64,000 nt of DNA from Chaenocephalus aceratus (taxonomy: Eukaryota; Chordata; Actinopteri; Perciformes; Channichthyidae). The notes under the pieces were generated by a model that ran no database searches, was not told the origin of the DNA, and worked only from the letters and a program-made list of their open reading frames with translations. Where the stretch lies: contig JAMFTG010000630.1 of the NCBI GenBank assembly GCA_023974075.1, positions 15,001 through 79,000 on the forward strand. Reading direction: 5' to 3'. Shown here in pieces: positions 20,866 to 32,260 of this stretch. Position numbers and translations under genes: made by a program. How positions within the stretch are numbered: position 1 is the first letter of the stretch; each line of letters begins with the position of its first letter.

Positions 20866-21722
20866 CAACTTACACATCTCTCGGGTTGTGTACACAAATA
20901 AATGTCTCCAGAATCTGAGTCTGATACTTTAAGTGCATCCATTGCGTGCTTGTGTTTGTGTGCGTCTAAGTGTACAGTGTGTGATTCAGCCATTGACCCG
21001 TACTCAAACACACGTAGGGGATCATGTCTCTGAGAAGTCCTCTTGACAAGACCTTGTCACGGCATGTGTAGGATGCCGCAGCGCTCACACTTCATGCAGG
21101 CAACACACACACAGATAAAAAAACTTAACAAATATATAACAACAGAGCAGAAAGTGAAGTCAAAATGCAGTAAACAATTTAGTATCTTAATAAAGAAAAG
21201 TAAACCAAGGCAGCAGGCATTATTCACTTCAAGTGTTTAGAAATGCATCTTCTTAATTCAACTAGTGTATCACCTGTACAGGTAGGCACAACATAAATTA
21301 ATAGACCAAATAAAACCATAAGTACAAATCAAAACTGGCCAGGAGGGGAACAGAAACATAATAATACATAAATAGCTTTTCAGTTTCGAGTGCGTTACTC
21401 TCATCGGTTAACACTTGACCGGCACCCGCCGTGTGTTACCGTTTGATTGATGACAGCCGTCCCTGCTTTCTCAACAGCCATTGGATGAATCTGATTTTAG
21501 AAAAGCGTTTTAGCCAATCAAAATGAAATATGCGGGACATCGTCTCATTTTGCGGGACGCACCAAAAGTCGTGAAAATGCTGTGCAGTCCAAAGCGGGAC
21601 ATCTGGTCGCCCTACGTCCAGACGCACACTCCGAACCAGATTGGTCTATTTGGCTGCTCATCTCAAGTGAGACGGCCTTTGATCACACATCAAACAGATA
21701 GCAACCTGGGAGAATACACGCA
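20863..21722. other. No gene recognised
   Basis: The stretch GCGGGACATCTGGTCGCCCT near 21595 resembles the terminal text of a common fish DNA element, but I could not find its partner end. Confidence 0.35.
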
Positions 21723-21766
<44 letters not shown>

Positions 21767-21790
21767 CGCACACACACGCACACACACAGA
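21723..21790. repeat. (CA)n microsatellite with CG interruptions
   Basis: CA run broken by several GC/CG steps. Confidence 0.95.
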
Positions 21791-22119
21791 GCAGAGTGTG
21801 AGGATTGGTGTGCAGAACAGGTTGTTCCTGAGCATGAGGGAGAGAGGTGGAGGAGAGACAGGCGAACAGATGGATGGAGAACATGTGAAGAGAAAGAGAT
21901 GGAGAGACTGAGAGAGAGCCGCTTAGAGAGAAGTGAAGAACACTCTGGAGACATGTTCTTTGTTATTTCTGGGGTTGAATATCTTCCCTTTTTAATGTTT
22001 TATTTAATTGTAAGACAAACATGTATCCGAGTGAATGTTGGTAATTTAAAAAAAAATGGTGCAATTCAATTTTGAGTTACTAGTGTCTTTGTATTTTATA
22101 CTTCTTTATACATTTAGGA

Positions 22120-22195
22120 AGCCAATATAGTACTTTTTACTCAGCTTTAGTACTAGTTACTATAAAGATGCAGATACAGTAATAATATTATCTTA
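22120..22195 (+). mobile_element. Small fragment of the CAGTGGTGGAA hAT-type family
   Basis: TAGTACTTTTTACTCAGCTT and TAGTACTAGTTACTATAAAG match the internal ACTTTTTACTC region of that family. Low information. Confidence 0.4.
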
Positions 22196-24060
22196 TTACT
22201 GTATCTCTGTATCTCTGAATGTCCATATGCTTCAGGATATGTGACCCTATTATAATAGGTTCACATATCCAGCAGCATGTGAACATCCAGAGTCTTCCTT
22301 CCCTCAATAATTGGTCCCTATATACTGTGTACTACACAACATTACCCATGTTCCCCGGCACCAGGCTAGTGCTACGACATCATGTTTTATTATGCAGCAA
22401 CTCCAAACATCAGCCTGTAACTAAGGCTACTTTTTTACAGTAAACAAATGCATAACTTATATCCATCACAGCGTTAGCTCGCTTAAGATGTTTATTTGCA
22501 ACATTAGAATTTGCAAATGCGTGCCCGTAGGCAGGAGATATGTTTATGTGCACAGTACAGTTTACCGGGCTTATAGTAGGTCACTGCAACAGTGGTTAGT
22601 AAATCCACTTGAGCTTGTGCCATTTGATGTATTCATTTAAAAGCATTCATTGGGTTTGCATCGTTGTATGAAGTTAAGATAAGTACCAATAGGCTATCGT
22701 TGATTCTCGTTTCGCTGCAGCCTAATGTGTTGTTGTTGTGTTTACCCTCAACATTCATTATCTCCTGCCTCCTGCTATAAACTCCCCCCCCCCGAAGGTC
22801 CTCAGCTGCTGTTGGTCAGTAAGTGCATGATTTCCTGTTTGACATGTAAACATAACAAAGTCCTCTTAGTGTGTATGATAGCTGGACAGATCGTACCCTG
22901 AGCCTCACCCACTGCAGTGATGGAGAAGTGAGGACACAAAATCTTGTTTTCACACACAACCCATCAATCCAGGTCTAATCTGTTCAATGGAAAAGACAGT
23001 ATAGGGTATTTCCAAGTGGAAAACAATGCATTATGAACATGATAACCCCTATATACATAGAGGTTTTCCTCAGAGGCATTCATGCTAATTCTCCATCAGA
23101 GGCTTACAGCCGCCGCGGCAGCTCTCCCACACACAGCTTTGAGAAACGGGAACGCTCTGTAACTGCATCGCGCTCATATTCAGAGGATCTGTTTTGCATA
23201 AGCAAACATTTTCCCTCCAATATCCGCAAACAAGCATGGACAAAGACATACTGTATATGCACACGCACATTAGGGATACAGATGTATTCACGCCCGCACA
23301 AATAGGCATGAACGCGGCACGCACATATTATGCACACACTCCAGGAACAGCTCTCCAATATGAGAATATCGGGAGTCTTTAATGAGTGGGATAATGTAGG
23401 CGTCTGTTTTGAAATGCAGCTTCTCGTCGGTTCCAATCTGCAATTCCGTACCTCCCTCTCTACCTCTAAATCCCTTTCTTCTGCCTCCCTGCTCCCCTCC
23501 TCTGTCTAGCAGCAGCAATTCAGTTTTAATTGCTTTCTGAGTCACCGAATTCCTCTGAGGAAACACAGAGAATGTGAAGGAGAAAGATGGAGGTTGAGTT
23601 GATATATTTAAACATTCCAAGACTCAAACACACACTTTATCTTTCACTCGGTCTCTCGTCTTTCCCGTCTCCTCCGTCAAACGCCTGACAGCTCCAAACT
23701 TTCTCAGTCAAAAACTAATCCTTTCTGTCCGTGAAACACCTGATGGAAAACGTCACTTTTTACCTCGACACACAGTCGTACAGCTTTCTCTGATAAGTAA
23801 GGCCTCGATGAGACACATCCCAAGTTCCACTGCAGGAGTGAGATGCATTTTTTATTATTAATATAGAAAAACAAGAAAGCATAACTTAATTCCTTTATAA
23901 TACGTATTTCCCGATGCATAACGAAGAGGACATGTTGATTCCTCTGCTTGCTTCGCATCCTTTGTAGGCCACCCATATGAGCTGCTTATCCCAACCATAG
24001 TCCTTTTTAAGGAAACTGCAGCGACAGCATTTATGTATTTGTATATAACGATATACAGTC
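22196..24060. other. No gene recognised
   Basis: About 1.9 kb of apparently single-copy DNA. ORFs on both strands near 23.0-23.6 kb overlap each other and show no domain, so they look accidental. Confidence 0.4.
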
Positions 24061-24440
24061 CCAGCACAGCTCCTAATTAGCCGTCACGCCCCTGATTATG
24101 TCACCGACTGCCTCGTCTATTTTGAGCAGTGCCGAACCGTCAGGGCCTTCAAGGTATTCAGACCCTGGAGCACTCAGATAAAACAAACAACAAATCGATT
24201 TAATTATATAAATAAAATGTAATAAAATGTATAAATGAGAATGGTATCCGTGTTGTTGATCTGTAATATCAGTGTTACGTTGATTTGTTTGTCCTTCTCG
24301 GACCATGTTACGCATTTCAGTGGTTTTGTTTTAGAAAGCAACCAATCAGATCTCGTTCTGGGTCTCTGGGTAGAATCTCCTTCAACAAGGTATTCTACAT
24401 CCTTGATCGAAGGCCCTGGCCGTTGCTCTGAGTGAGAGCG
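24061..24440. mobile_element. Possible inverted-repeat DNA element
   Basis: GCCGAACCGTCAGGGCCTTC near 24131 is approximately matched in inverted form by GAAGGCCCTGGCCGTTGC near 24410. GAGCACTCAG and CTCTGAGTG are also placed inversely. Boundaries are unclear. Confidence 0.35.
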
Positions 24441-24845
24441 TACGTTTGGACTCATATATTGATTTGTAGCCAGTGGGCGTGTTCTTCCAGAGTTCCCCTC
24501 AGTTCCAGGGTGTTCTAGAAGGCCCGCTAGTTAACTGGCTCGAGACAGAGGATCTAGACGAATGCGACGAAGCAATTCATGCCGTTGTATTGTTTTTAAC
24601 GTTGATAGGACAAGTGCAACAGGTGAAGAGGAAGTCGTTGCGGAATTGTTGTGAGTACCCTTTTCAACACGACAATTCAGTGAAAAGAAGGACATTATAA
24701 CGCCGCGGGGTGGGGGGGGGGGTCTACAGAAGGTCCAGTTGTGATAGACACGGTTCGCCACTGATTTTGAGCTACCCTCGGAGAAAAGGATAATTATACC
24801 TGATATTCCAACTTTACTGGCAACTGAACTACAAAAGATATTACA

Positions 24846-24945
24846 TGTTACTTGTTAGACGCTTTTATCCAAAGCGACTTACTCAATACTGTGGGCCATC
24901 CCCACAGGAGCCATTTGGGGTGAAGCGTCTCAGGGACTAGCCGAG
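24846..24945. mobile_element. Common fish dispersed repeat fragment
   Basis: ACGCTTTTATCCAAAGCGAC then TTACTCAATACTGTGGGC is a text found widely dispersed in fish genomes, from general knowledge. Family not named. Confidence 0.4.
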
Positions 24946-25552
24946 ATTATCTTTGTTTAGTTTAGCTTAGTTTACAGACCACAAGAAAGAGGGGACAGCT
25001 TGCCTAAATTAATTTCCAAAAATGTCTTAATTCAAATGTTCTAGGTTACTGATCTACAAGAGAGGTAAAACATTGATTTCAGTAAAATATAGTATATGTT
25101 TATTTACAGAAAAAGACAGAACTTGATAACAAATATAGTCGATAAGTCGTGTGTTTCTCCGTTAGTCTTGAAAGCACGTATAGCCATCACTAGATCAATC
25201 ACGTCAAAGCATGCAACACTACAAGGAACAGCACTTACATAGCACAGACTTTGTAGAGTGTGGCTTTCCCAGGAGCAATGAACTACTCAATGCAGAATAA
25301 AAAAGCCAAAGATAGGATGAAAAGAACGTTCAGAAAGGACAACCAGGTGATGTGCGTGTAAAGACGGAGGGAATAGTGTAAAGAGGACGATGTAGATCGA
25401 AGATTAAGAGGAAGCACAGTCCTTTCAACTCTCTTTGACTGTCGGTCTCTCCTGCCTTCTCAGCGAAGCTTTGAAGTTGAAACCAAGGTCCTGTGTTCAC
25501 GCAGCGGTCACCAGGCACATTCGATTTGGTGTTGATGAAAGGCGGCGGGGTA
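24946..25552. other. No gene recognised
   Basis: Nothing identified. Confidence 0.4.

Positions 25553-25600
<48 letters not shown>
25553..25600. repeat. (GT)n microsatellite
   Basis: Perfect GT run. Confidence 0.97.
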
Positions 25601-25602
<2 letters not shown>

Positions 25603-25635
25603 CCAGTGGGGTAGTCAGTGTGTGAGAATGCGTTG

Positions 25636-26755
25636 TTAACGAGGCACTATTATGCTTTTTTGGGGTTTTCCCTTTTCCCTAAGTGTGTGATATCACGCCT
25701 CCATGACATTACTGTGTAACACTCGATATTCTATTCTATTGGCTAGCGCTCCAACACATTGTACGTGATAGGATAAGGGGCGGGACATCTCTAAGCGGTT
25801 GACCAATCGAAACAGAGCCGGCCAGCTAACCAATCAGAGAAGACTGGGCTCTGGTTTCAGACAGAGGGTGAAAAAAGGTGCTGCAGCACAGGCAGTATGA
25901 GAAACAAAGAGCTTTTTGAACATTAAAGCATGGAGACATGAAGAGACACTACAGACTGATATACACCTGAACATCAGCAGGAGAGGACTCTTTAAAGTAG
26001 AGACACTACATACTGATATACACCTGAACATCAGCAGGAGAGGACTCTTTAAAGTAGAGACACTCATACTGATATACACCTGAACATCAGCAGGAGAGGA
26101 CTCTTTAAAGTAGAGACACTACATACTGATATACACCTGAACATCAGCAGGAGAGGACTCTTTAAAGTAGAGACATTACATACTGATATACACCTGAACA
26201 TCAGCAGGAGAGGACTCTTTAAAGTAGAGGACACTACACACTGATATACACCTGAACATCAGCAGGAGAGGACTCTTTAAAGTAGAGACACTACATACTG
26301 ATATACACCTGAACATCAGCAGGAGAGGACTCTTTAAAGTAGAGACACTACACACTGATATACACCTGAACATCAGCAGGAGAGGACTCTTTAAAGTAGA
26401 GACACTACACACTGATATACACCTGAACATCAGCAGGAGAGGACTCTTTAAAGTAGAGGCACTACACACTGATATACACCTGAACATCAGCAGGAGAGGA
26501 CTCTTTAAAGTAGAGACACGACATACTGATATACACCTGAACATCAGCAGGAGAGGACTCTTTAAAGTAGAGGCACTACATACTGATAAACACCTGAACA
26601 TCAGCAGGAGAGGACTCTTTAAAGTAGAGACACTACACACTGATATACACCTGAACATCAGCAGGAGAGGACTCTTTAAAGTAGAGACACTACATACTGA
26701 TATACACCTGAACATCAGCAGGAGAGGACTCTTTAAAGTAGAGACTCTTTGTTAC
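25636..26755 (+). mobile_element. TTAA-family element 2, with 57-bp satellite array
   Basis: It starts TTAACGAGGCACTATTATGC (TTAA at 25636-25639), then GGTTTTCCCTTTTCCCTAAG, the body (GGCTAGCGCTCCAACACATT, AGCCGGCCAGCTAACCAATC, AGCTTTTTGAACATTAAAGC) and the satellite. The right end is short and eroded (GAGACTCTTTGTTAC). Confidence 0.85.
25941..26745 (+). repeat. 57-bp minisatellite, array 2, about 14 units
   Basis: The same unit as array 1, more homogeneous (almost all AACATCAGCAGG). ACACACTGATA and ACATACTGATA variants alternate. One unit has a small deletion at about 26063. Confidence 0.97.
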
Positions 26756-27641
26756 ATCATGCTCCTTTCTTCTTCTCTTCTTGTTATTTCTGCCTCTCTT
26801 TTACCCACCACACTTCCACTCTCAATGTTTTTGAAGTCAGCACTTCTTCTGTTTCCTGTGTGTGAAGCACTTCCTCTTGTCTTCGTGCATCTGGCCTGGA
26901 CAGCATTTTCATGGCACATTAACTTAACAGATGTAGTCATCATGTCTGTTTACATGGTGTTTACAACAATGATGTTTTCACTTTTAACAACAAAACACTA
27001 AAGTGTATCCCTAAAACTTTGCTCTCCAGAGGCCCTGAACGCATCACACGGGCTCTAAACTACTGACAGGTTTTGTTTCTGCTGAGTCAGCCTGATTGGT
27101 GTTGGTGCCGGGGTGTCTGCTAGCAGCTGCCAAGGTATCTTGTTATCTATGAATATTAAAATAAGAAGGCACACATGCACCTGAAACAATGCTGCTCCAA
27201 ACATTAAACAATATTGAAACGAGCTGTTTTCGCTTGAAATAAGTTCACAAATCTGCCAATAGAACAAGTTGCTTGGTGAGATTTCTTGAAATAAGATTGG
27301 ATATTTAAATAAATCAGATTTTGTAATTACCTAGGGGAACTTATGTTGAACTATATTTCACCAGAATCAGGACATGTTACAATATAATCCACAATTGCTC
27401 AAACGTCTTCTGTTTTCTGAAGTTAGTTGGTGATTTTCTAATAAATATGTAAACAAGACCCGATATCTCACTGCAGTGTTACTTTTGAACTTATTGTGTC
27501 TCATATCAGGTGTGGAGACATATTCTGACTAGATAAGAGACACATGTACTGGGCGAGATTTCAAGTTGTCGTCGTGGACATACTCCATTTTGCTTTTATT
27601 TGCTTTTTCTCTCTGATTTACCAGACTGCAAAAACCCACGG
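26756..27641. other. No gene recognised
   Basis: Apparently single-copy DNA without a recognised gene. Confidence 0.4.
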
Positions 27642-27852
27642 CATTAAAGCAGCCCTATTTTGCTTTTTGGGGTTTTACATTATCCACATTGTGCGTCATA
27701 GGCTAAGGGGCGGGACATCTGCTAACCAATCAGAGCAGGCTGGGCTCTGGTTTCAGTGTAATGCAATCTGGAATGGACCAATCGTTTACCTCGATACACA
27801 CTCACTCATCAACTAAAGCAGCCCTATTTTGCTTTTTGGGGTTTTCAATTAT
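27642..27852 (+). repeat. About 171-bp tandem repeat built from the TTAA-family head, block 1
   Basis: The unit starts ATTAAAGCAGCCCTATTTTG, continues through CATAGGCTAAGGGGCGGGAC and GGGCTCTGGTTTCAGTGTAA, and ends ACCTCGATACACACTC. One full unit and the start of a second are present. Confidence 0.85.
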
Positions 27853-28467
27853 GTATTAATGTCCGTAGCAGCCGTGCCGAATAAAACGGGCAATCTTCTG
27901 AATGTTTCAACTGAGAAGCAGCAGGCGGACTTCGCTCCATTTCAATATTAAGCTGGTTATGTCACCCGTGCACTTTTAATCTCCCTCTGCTCCCTTTTCA
28001 CTTTTCACGTGTCTCTTTTGTTCAACTCCAGTTCCGCTTCTTTTCATTTCACCGAGATGCTTTTCACAAGATATATTGTCCATTCTTAGATGGATCGATA
28101 AAGTTTACAAGTGTGTGTGTGTGTGTGCTCGGGAAGCAGACTAAAGCTTTTCTGTACTTTTACGAAGCTATATTTGTACACATCTTCCAGTCTCTTTCTA
28201 TAACAACCTGTCCTTGAGTGTTTTCTCGATGTCTTTCCCCAGACGCCTGCACTACTTATTTTCCCTTCCGTAACATACCGTACATTTGCAGTATTTTCTG
28301 ACGCAGCAGAATAAGTAACATGTTCTGACCCGAGGTTCGCTGCGGATGTCATCTGCTCGCTTTCAATTTCCTGGAGGCAAACTGTACATCTATTATTTAT
28401 AACTTCGAAGCACAATATCCCTCTGTTGTTTTTCCAAAGGTTTATTGGGAATGGGAACGGCTTTAAA
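27853..28467. other. Non-repeat DNA between two blocks of the 171-bp repeat
   Basis: No known element. A minus-strand ORF (28086-28526) overlaps the repeat and has no recognisable domain. A short (GT)n lies at about 28110-28128. Confidence 0.4.
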
Positions 28468-28955
28468 GAGTCAATGCAATCTGGAATGGACCAATCGTTT
28501 ACCTCGATACACACTCTCATCAACAATTAAAGCAGCCATATTTAGCTTTTTGGGGTTTTCCATTATCCACATTGTGCGTCATAGGCTAAGGGGCGGGACA
28601 TCTGCTAACCAATCAGAGCTCTGGTTTCAGTGTAATGCAATCTGGAATGGACCAATCGTTTACCTCGATACTCACTCTCATCAACAATTAAAGCAGCCCT
28701 ATTTTGCTTTTTGGGGTTTTCCATTATCCGCATTGTGCGTCATAGGCGAAGGGGCGGGACATCTGCTAACCAATCAGAGCAGACTGGGCTCTGGTTTCAG
28801 TGTAATGCAATCTGGAATGGACCAATCGTTTACCTCGATACACACTCTCATCAACAATTAAAGCAGCCCTATTATGCTTTTTGGGGTTTTCCATTATCCA
28901 CATTGTGCGTCATAGGCTAAGGGGCGGGACATCTGCTAACCAATCAGAGCAGACG
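28468..28955 (+). repeat. About 171-bp tandem repeat, block 2
   Basis: Unit starts are at 28526, 28687 and 28858, so spacings are 161 and 171 bases; the shorter unit lacks GCAGACTGG. The block begins in mid-unit (GTCAATGCAATCTGG) and stops in mid-unit (AATCAGAGCAGACG). Confidence 0.9.
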
Positions 28956-29336
28956 TATGTTAAGCGCAGTAATGATGCACTTAAGATATACTACATACGT
29001 TGTGGCAGAAGGTTGCACAGTTGTACGGGTCAATTTTGTTCCTGGACATCTATTGGATAAGCCTTTTAAAAAATGACGATTTTACTTCTCATACAAACCA
29101 GGAAGAAACTGATCCTTGGGGAACTGCATGAAAAACCACCCTTGTCCTTCATTAGCTTAGCTTGAGTTCAGTGAGCTTGCACATTTAGCCACATAAACTA
29201 GCGCAAATCCACATAAATGGTTGGTGTCAGGATAACCAAAATAAAAGCATACTTAAAAAGAAAGTATTAAAAAGAAAATATGACCAGAAATTGATTATTG
29301 GTGACATATTAACATGTTAAATGTACAAATGAAAAC

Positions 29337-29740
29337 TCAAAAGGCTGTTAAGTGTTAGCACCGATGCAGAGATATGAACCTGTGTGTGCATGTGGACATC
29401 ATCCAGATCCACTTACAGGAGAACCTGCTAGAGGACATAAGCTATCATACAAACCAGGATGATATGTTGAAACATTTCAATTCAATCTGAAGGGTTTTTC
29501 GCTCAAGGCGTTCTCATTACAAGTCGTTCAGTTCACAAGATACTGAAAGGGCCTTCCCTCGAATGTTGCACCCGTGTTAGAAGACCATATAATGCAGAAA
29601 TGTTATTTTCTTATCACATGAAACCTCGAAATGCTGTTATGTTTGAGCACCTATGCAGAGATATGAACCTTGCATGTGCATGTGGACATCATCCAGATCT
29701 ACAGGAGAACCTTGGAAAGCTGCTCGAGGAAATAAGCCTT
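29337..29740 (+). repeat. Direct repeat pair of about 105 bp
   Basis: GATGCAGAGATATGAACCTG, GTGCATGTGGACATCATCCA and ACAGGAGAACCT occur at 29362-29435 and again at 29652-29712 in the same order. CATACAAACCAGGA also recurs at 29092 and 29446. A 27-bp tandem duplication (TCGTCCCGATCCACAGCCCA) follows at 29777-29830. Origin unknown. Confidence 0.7.
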
Positions 29741-30020
29741 TCCCGACACATCTCCTTCTCTCTCTTTGAGAGAGACTCGTCCCGATCCACAGCCCAGGCG
29801 TCTCGTCCCGATCCACAGCCCAGGCGACTCGTCCAGAGATCTCAGCAGCGTGTATGTGTGTTTACTCTCTCTGGGAATAGCAAGCAGCAGGGTCAAGGTC
29901 TGCAAAAATAACCTTTAACCTCTGTGTTGTCTTCAAATCTAATAATGAGGAAGGACAACGCTCAAGGCATTCGTAATGCTTCAAGGTCAACGAGGGACAA
30001 CACAAACACACATTGCTTAC

Positions 30021-30440
30021 CCAGCGTCCACCCCAGCTTCCACCCCAGCTTCCACCCCAGCTTCCACCCCAGCTCCACCCCAGCTTCCACCCCAGCTTCC
30101 ACCCCAGCTTCCACCCCAGCTTCCACCCCAGCTTCCACCCAGCTTCACCCCACAACCAGCTCCCAGCTTCCACCCCAGCTTCAACCCCAGCTTCCACCCC
30201 AGCTTCCACCCAGCTTCCACCCCAGCTTCCACCCCAGCTTCCACCCCAGCATCCACCCCAGCTCCACCCAGCTTCCACCCCAGCTCCACCCCAGCTTCCA
30301 CCCCAGCTTCCACCCCAGCTTCCCACCCCACTCCACCCACCCCATCCCACCTCCACCCCAGCTTCCACCCCAGCTTCCACCTAACTTCCACCCCAGCTTC
30401 CACCCAGCTTCCCCCCCAGCTTCCACCCCAGCTTCCACCT
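30021..30440. repeat. 12-bp minisatellite, about 35 units
   Basis: The unit is CTTCCACCCCAG, with CTCCACCCCAG and CTTCCACCCAG length variants. One strand is C-rich, the other G-rich. It keeps all six frames open and so produces several spurious Pro/Ser or Trp/Gly ORFs. Confidence 0.97.
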
Positions 30441-31114
30441 GTAGGCTCGGGGTTAGTTATTTGATCATCACTCATCGTGCTATGTATATCTATGGAGTGA
30501 TGAGGCCCGAGCCTCGTCGCCAAACTCAACTATATGCTGCTTCTAATAACATGTTAAAGAAACACGTGAGTTGTCTGACTGAAGTACTGTAGTGGCTAAT
30601 GTTTGCTAGAATAATGGACACTGTCACATGAATGTATGTGCATTCATGTTTTTTTTCCATCTCACACATTTCTAATCTTCTTGCATAAATGCATCTCAAC
30701 AGAATTTGGGCTTTCCGGGATAATACCAGAACGCCTCTCGTCTCTCCATCTGTTGACTCGAGCCTCCTTCCTGTCCTCTTGGTTTCCCTTCGTGTCTTCC
30801 AGCAGCGACAGATATGCAACGTACACAAAATACCGTCGAAAGAAATACATATATTTTAGCAATTAACTGTGTTGTTTTGAATGTAGAAACAAATTAGTTA
30901 TTATTTGAAGAATTTATTATATTTTGAATTTCTCAACTTGGACAGATGTATCATTTATTTTTATTTGTTGTTACTTGAACCAAAAAAGCCTTGGTTGTTG
31001 TGCACATCTATCGTTGTCCTGCTCGGCTCCAAAATGCACCGATTTGTTAAATTGTGTAACTATTGACAAATCCTGCATTACCGTAAATTAAAACGGGCTT
31101 TAAAGAGACTTTGC

Positions 31115-31117
<3 letters not shown>
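30441..31117. other. No gene recognised
   Basis: AT-rich DNA; nothing identified. Confidence 0.4.

Positions 31118-31152
<35 letters not shown>
31118..31152. repeat. (GT)n microsatellite
   Basis: Perfect GT run. Confidence 0.95.
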
Positions 31153-31154
<2 letters not shown>

Positions 31155-31740
31155 TACCTAAAACCACAGTTGACTATGGACATGTCCTTTAAGACATGTG
31201 CGTATGCTCAGGAAGCGTAGAGGACAAACAGGAGATATATATATATGCACCTACACCTGTCAGGTGACTCTGGAACAGATGGTCCAATCCAAACGCAGCT
31301 CCACAGGCTCCGAGACGCTGTGAGTGTGTGTTCATCTGATGTGTACTCCTGTGTGTGTTAATGTGAGCGTGGAGGGGGGGGGGTTAGTGATGGGGGGGGG
31401 TAGTGATGAGCTCAGAGGTGGAGCTCGTCCAGCAGCCCAGCGGCACACAGCTGCTTGCCAGTTCGGGTCCCGAGGTCTCGCCCCCCGGGGGGTCGGTGCA
31501 TATGTTCACGTGCTGTTAGCGGCAGACCTTACTTTATGTAAAGCACCTTGGGGGGGGGGGCTGGGGGGGCTGGGATGCCAACATTATGCACAGTCTTTGT
31601 TTATAGTGATGGGAAGTACAGTATCAGGGAAAACTCACTTTTTGAGTGTTTGTGCACTCCTTTCTGAAGCGCCTATCCAAACGACACACTTTAAAATGAG
31701 AACATGCACAGGATGAATACGGCTTTTCAGATGTAGAACC
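31153..31740. other. No gene recognised; several poly(G) runs
   Basis: Poly(G) runs at about 31372-31383, 31391-31399 and 31551-31561. Part of 31440-31550 (CTTTATGTAAAGCACCTTGG) resembles a retroelement tail. Confidence 0.35.
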
Positions 31741-31746
31741 CTTTCG

Positions 31747-31817
31747 GGCGGTGGTGGCGAAGTCGATCGGGACTTGGCTTGGCAACTGGAAGGTCACCAG
31801 TTCAAGTCCCGGCAAGA
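31747..31817 (+). mobile_element. tRNA-derived SINE, head
   Basis: GGTGGTGGCGAAGTCGATCG contains an A-box-like start, and AGTTCAAGTCC (31799-31809) fits a pol III B box. The SINE tail resumes at 32112, after a LINE fragment. Confidence 0.65.
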
Positions 31818-32111
31818 CAGGATCTCCTCTCCACCCCCGCACCAGGTTGCGGACTTTTGGTGACAGAGCCTTCAGTGTGGCATCCCCCACCCTCTGGAAC
31901 TCTCTCCCCCCCGAAAATCCGCAGCGCCCCAACCCTGGACATTTTCAAAAAAGCCCTCAAAACGCACCTTTTTCCCGAGGCTTTCCCCACTGTATAGTTA
32001 GTTTAATAGGTTTATTTTTCCCCTACTCCCCCCACCCTACCCGACTTGTAAAGCGACCTTGGGTTTCCTGAAAGGCGCTATAAAATATTATATATTATTA
32101 TTATTATTATT
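31818..32111 (+). mobile_element. LINE 3' end (CR1/L2-like) inserted in the SINE
   Basis: CGCACCAGGTTGCGGACTTT onward reads LRTFGDRAFSVASPTLWNSL in one frame, then IRSAPTLDIFKKALKTHLFP in another, the LINE ORF2 C-terminal tail with one frameshift. It ends TGTAAAGCGACCTTGGGTTT, GGCGCTATAAAATA and (ATT)n. Confidence 0.8.
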
Positions 32112-32260
32112 AAGTGCTACCGAGGTGTCCCTGAGCAAGGCACCGTTCCCCACGCTGCTCCCCAGGCGCCGTTCAAAATGGCATTCCACTGCTCCTAACA
32201 CTAAGATGGGTCGAATGCAGAGAAAACAATTTCCCCACGAGGGATTAATAAAAGTCCATC
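32112..32260 (+). mobile_element. tRNA-derived SINE, tail
   Basis: AAGTGCTACCGAGGTGTCCC, TGAGCAAGGCACCGTTCCCC and the end GGGATTAATAAAAGTCCATC continue the SINE that starts at 31747. Confidence 0.65.

Noticed and set aside
28086..28526. 146-codon minus-strand ORF
   Set aside because: It starts inside the 171-bp tandem repeat, ends through a GT tract and shows no domain.
29862..30592. Pro/Ser-rich and Trp/Gly-rich ORFs
   Set aside because: 12-bp minisatellite; five overlapping frames on two strands.
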